From Actinomycetota bacterium (GTDB lineage: Bacteria; Actinomycetota; Humimicrobiia; Humimicrobiales; Humimicrobiaceae), in contig JACVJB010000001.1 of NCBI GenBank assembly GCA_015711775.1, positions 1-15,365 of the forward strand: a DNA stretch of 15,365 bases, written 5' to 3'. Position 1 is the stretch's first letter. The number at the start of each line of letters is the position of its first letter. Position numbers and translations under genes: made by a program. Positions 14,250 through 15,365 of the stretch are shown here, in pieces. The notes under the pieces were generated by a model. That model was not told the DNA's origin and ran no database searches. It was given only the letters and a program-made list of their open reading frames with translations.

Positions 14250-14945
14250 TTATTTGGCTGTCAATAAAGCCATATAAAGATGCAGCCTGTAGGATATATA
14301 AAGCTCAAGGGCAACGAGAAGCAATGCTGCAATTGACGGAAGTAAAATGTATTTTGAAAAAAGCTTTTTTGCTTTTTGTGAAAATACAGGTATCAAAAGC
14401 AGTATTACAAGATTGATAAAATAAAAAGTGAATATTACTGAAAGGGCAGAGAAATAAAGAAGGAAAATATTTATGACAATTATGTTAAAAACACCGGCAA
14501 TAATAAAAAAGCCGGATATTATAATAAATATTATAAACTGCCAGGGTCTGGAAAAAATTTTTACTGCAGCCGGTTGGCTGTAATACTGATAATTAAATAC
14601 AGGATAGATTACTGTCATTGCCGCACTGCCTGCAAGATAACCTGTAGTGAGCCGTAAAATATTATTGGTGGTAAAACCAAAAAAATAAGATAGAAGACCG
14701 TCCGCAACAGTTGATAAAACAAATATTATCATTATTGCCAGAATATATGCAGGCGCAAGATCGCTTTCTTTTTTCCTGAACATAATAAAAAGTATGATTG
14801 CGGTTATAAAAAATCCTAAGTATATGCCCTCACATCTTGCGCAAACGGGCATTTTCAGGTACCCTGCAAAAAAACTTCTCTCCGGAAGCTGGTGGCAGAC
14901 AGATGCGCCTACAAGATCAAGAAACTTTATTAAAGCATTGTTCAT
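14250..14945 (-). CDS. DUF2085 family integral membrane protein
   Basis: This is a 231-residue hydrophobic protein whose function is not established. It has the DUF2085 family marks: an N-terminal SVCHQLPERSFF (15-26), the paired cysteines of PVCARCEGIYLGF (33-45), and a second block with an Asp-Gly pair (82-83) and TTNNILRLTTGYLAG (92-106). About six membrane segments can be drawn, near 41-56, 67-83, 97-114, 136-158, 160-188 and 199-217. The invariant Cys/His residues at the N-terminus suggest a metal or redox site near the membrane face (inference). It stands 55 bp upstream of the cysteine desulfurase gene on the same strand and diverges from the PHP gene to its right. The ATG at 14945 lacks a clear ribosome site; a TATAAT-like hexamer on the minus strand at 14960-14965 would give a very short leader. 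Confidence 0.9.
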   Translation of the reverse strand: MNNALIKFLDLVGASVCHQLPERSFFAGYLKMPVCARCEGIYLGFFITAIILFIMFRKKESDLAPAYILAIMIIFVLSTVADGLLSYFFGFTTNNILRLTTGYLAGSAAMTVIYPVFNYQYYSQPAAVKIFSRPWQFIIFIIISGFFIIAGVFNIIVINIFLLYFSALSVIFTFYFINLVILLLIPVFSQKAKKLFSKYILLPSIAALLLVALELYISYRLHLYMALLTAK

Positions 14946-15015
14946 AACATAATTTAATTATTATAAATAGCTTACAGTTTATTTTATCTTAATGTTTTTT
15001 TAAACAGAATATTCC

Positions 15016-15021
15016 TATAAT
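15016..15021 (+). promoter_or_regulatory. Possible -10 element for the PHP gene
   Basis: TATAAT is a consensus -10 hexamer in the 166-bp divergent gap (14946-15111) between the DUF2085 and PHP genes. It would give a leader of roughly 85 nt. No recognisable -35 hexamer lies at the right distance, so the call is weak. I see no gene or structured RNA family in the rest of this gap. Confidence 0.3.
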
Positions 15022-15111
15022 ATTAAAATATCGGCCGGAATGTAGTTTTTTACAGCCCCTGCTGATAAAATTACAGCTAGTTTAAAGTATTATCCTGAAA
15101 GGACTAAAAAA

Positions 15112-15365
15112 GTGATATATGATTTTCACACACATACTTTTTTATCTGACGGCGTAAACAGCCCTATAGAGCTGATAAGATGCGCGTATACATACGGTTA
15201 TGCAGCCATAGCAATTACAGATCATGTAAGCTACAGCAATATTGACGAGATTATAAAAGCTGTTAAAAGAGACTGCGAGCTTGCTGCTAAATACTGGGAA
15301 ATAAATGCAATACCGGGGGTTGAGCTTACAAACATTCCTGCTAAAAGCATAGTAGAGATGGCAAA
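15112..15365 (+). CDS. PHP-domain metal-dependent phosphoesterase (histidinol-phosphatase-like), 5' part only
   Basis: The reading frame opens with GTG at 15112 and continues without a stop to the window edge (84 codons seen). GAAAGGA at 15097-15103, 8 nt ahead of the GTG, is the clearest Shine-Dalgarno sequence in the window and fixes the start. The N-terminus reads IYDFHTHTFLSDGVNSP, the first PHP metal-binding motif (HxH with a following SDG). AIAITDHV is the second motif and PGVELT the third with its metal-ligand Glu. PHP proteins include histidinol phosphatases, polymerase-associated exonucleases and nucleotide phosphoesterases. The short spacing and small start resemble stand-alone histidinol-phosphatase-type proteins, but the substrate cannot be told from this fragment. 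Confidence 0.88.
   Translation, partial: MIYDFHTHTFLSDGVNSPIELIRCAYTYGYAAIAITDHVSYSNIDEIIKAVKRDCELAAKYWEINAIPGVELTNIPAKSIVEMA

Noticed and set aside
1..15365. Mobile elements, CRISPR arrays, prophage genes, tRNA or rRNA genes
   Set aside because: No transposase or integrase motifs, no regularly spaced repeats of suitable length, and no RNA gene signatures were seen; the intergenic gaps are too short for most of these.

Overview
The window is a piece of an AT-rich bacterial chromosome, roughly one third G+C by eye, next to a replication origin. The order mnmE - mnmG - rsmG - parA - parB is the conserved gene string that lies just beside oriC in many bacteria. Two perfect 16-bp parS centromere sites support that placement. 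No DnaA-box cluster is visible, so the origin itself probably lies to the left, upstream of mnmE. The taxon cannot be fixed from sequence alone. An OmpR-family regulator resembling actinobacterial GlnR, an alpha-type glutamine synthetase and the low G+C content would fit an uncultured, low-G+C, deep-branching relative of Actinomycetota or a Firmicutes-like lineage; this is inference.

Left half (114-8935, + strand): mnmE, two complete tandem mnmG paralogs, rsmG, parA, parB and lipA. Spacing is tight, with overlaps at mnmG2/rsmG, parA/parB and parB/lipA. MnmE and MnmG together modify the wobble uridine of tRNA, and RsmG methylates 16S rRNA. ParA, ParB and parS segregate the origin, and LipA makes lipoyl cofactors. 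Each mnmG copy has a perfect parS site a short distance upstream, and the second site also encodes the last residues of the first mnmG. ParA carries an unusual N-terminal extension of about 93 residues that begins with a short amphipathic, MinD-tail-like motif.

Convergent junction (8936-9073): a 138-bp gap with a 10-bp inverted repeat and several short palindromes, but no classical terminator.

Right half (9074-14945, - strand): read in the direction of transcription, a DUF2085 membrane protein, a cysteine desulfurase, glutamine-dependent NAD synthetase, an orphan GlnR-like response regulator and glutamine synthetase. The desulfurase, NAD synthetase and regulator genes are nearly contiguous or overlapping. 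glnA is separated from the regulator by 155 bp holding three direct repeats of GTTAA at an exact 11-bp period beside a candidate -10 element. This is the geometry expected of an operator for an OmpR/PhoB/GlnR-family protein, so a local nitrogen-control circuit is likely. A divergent PHP-domain phosphoesterase gene begins at 15112 and runs off the right edge.

No rRNA, tRNA, CRISPR array, transposase or prophage gene was seen. Most genes are core housekeeping functions. The unusual points are the duplicated parS-mnmG unit, the ParA extension and the glnA operator architecture.
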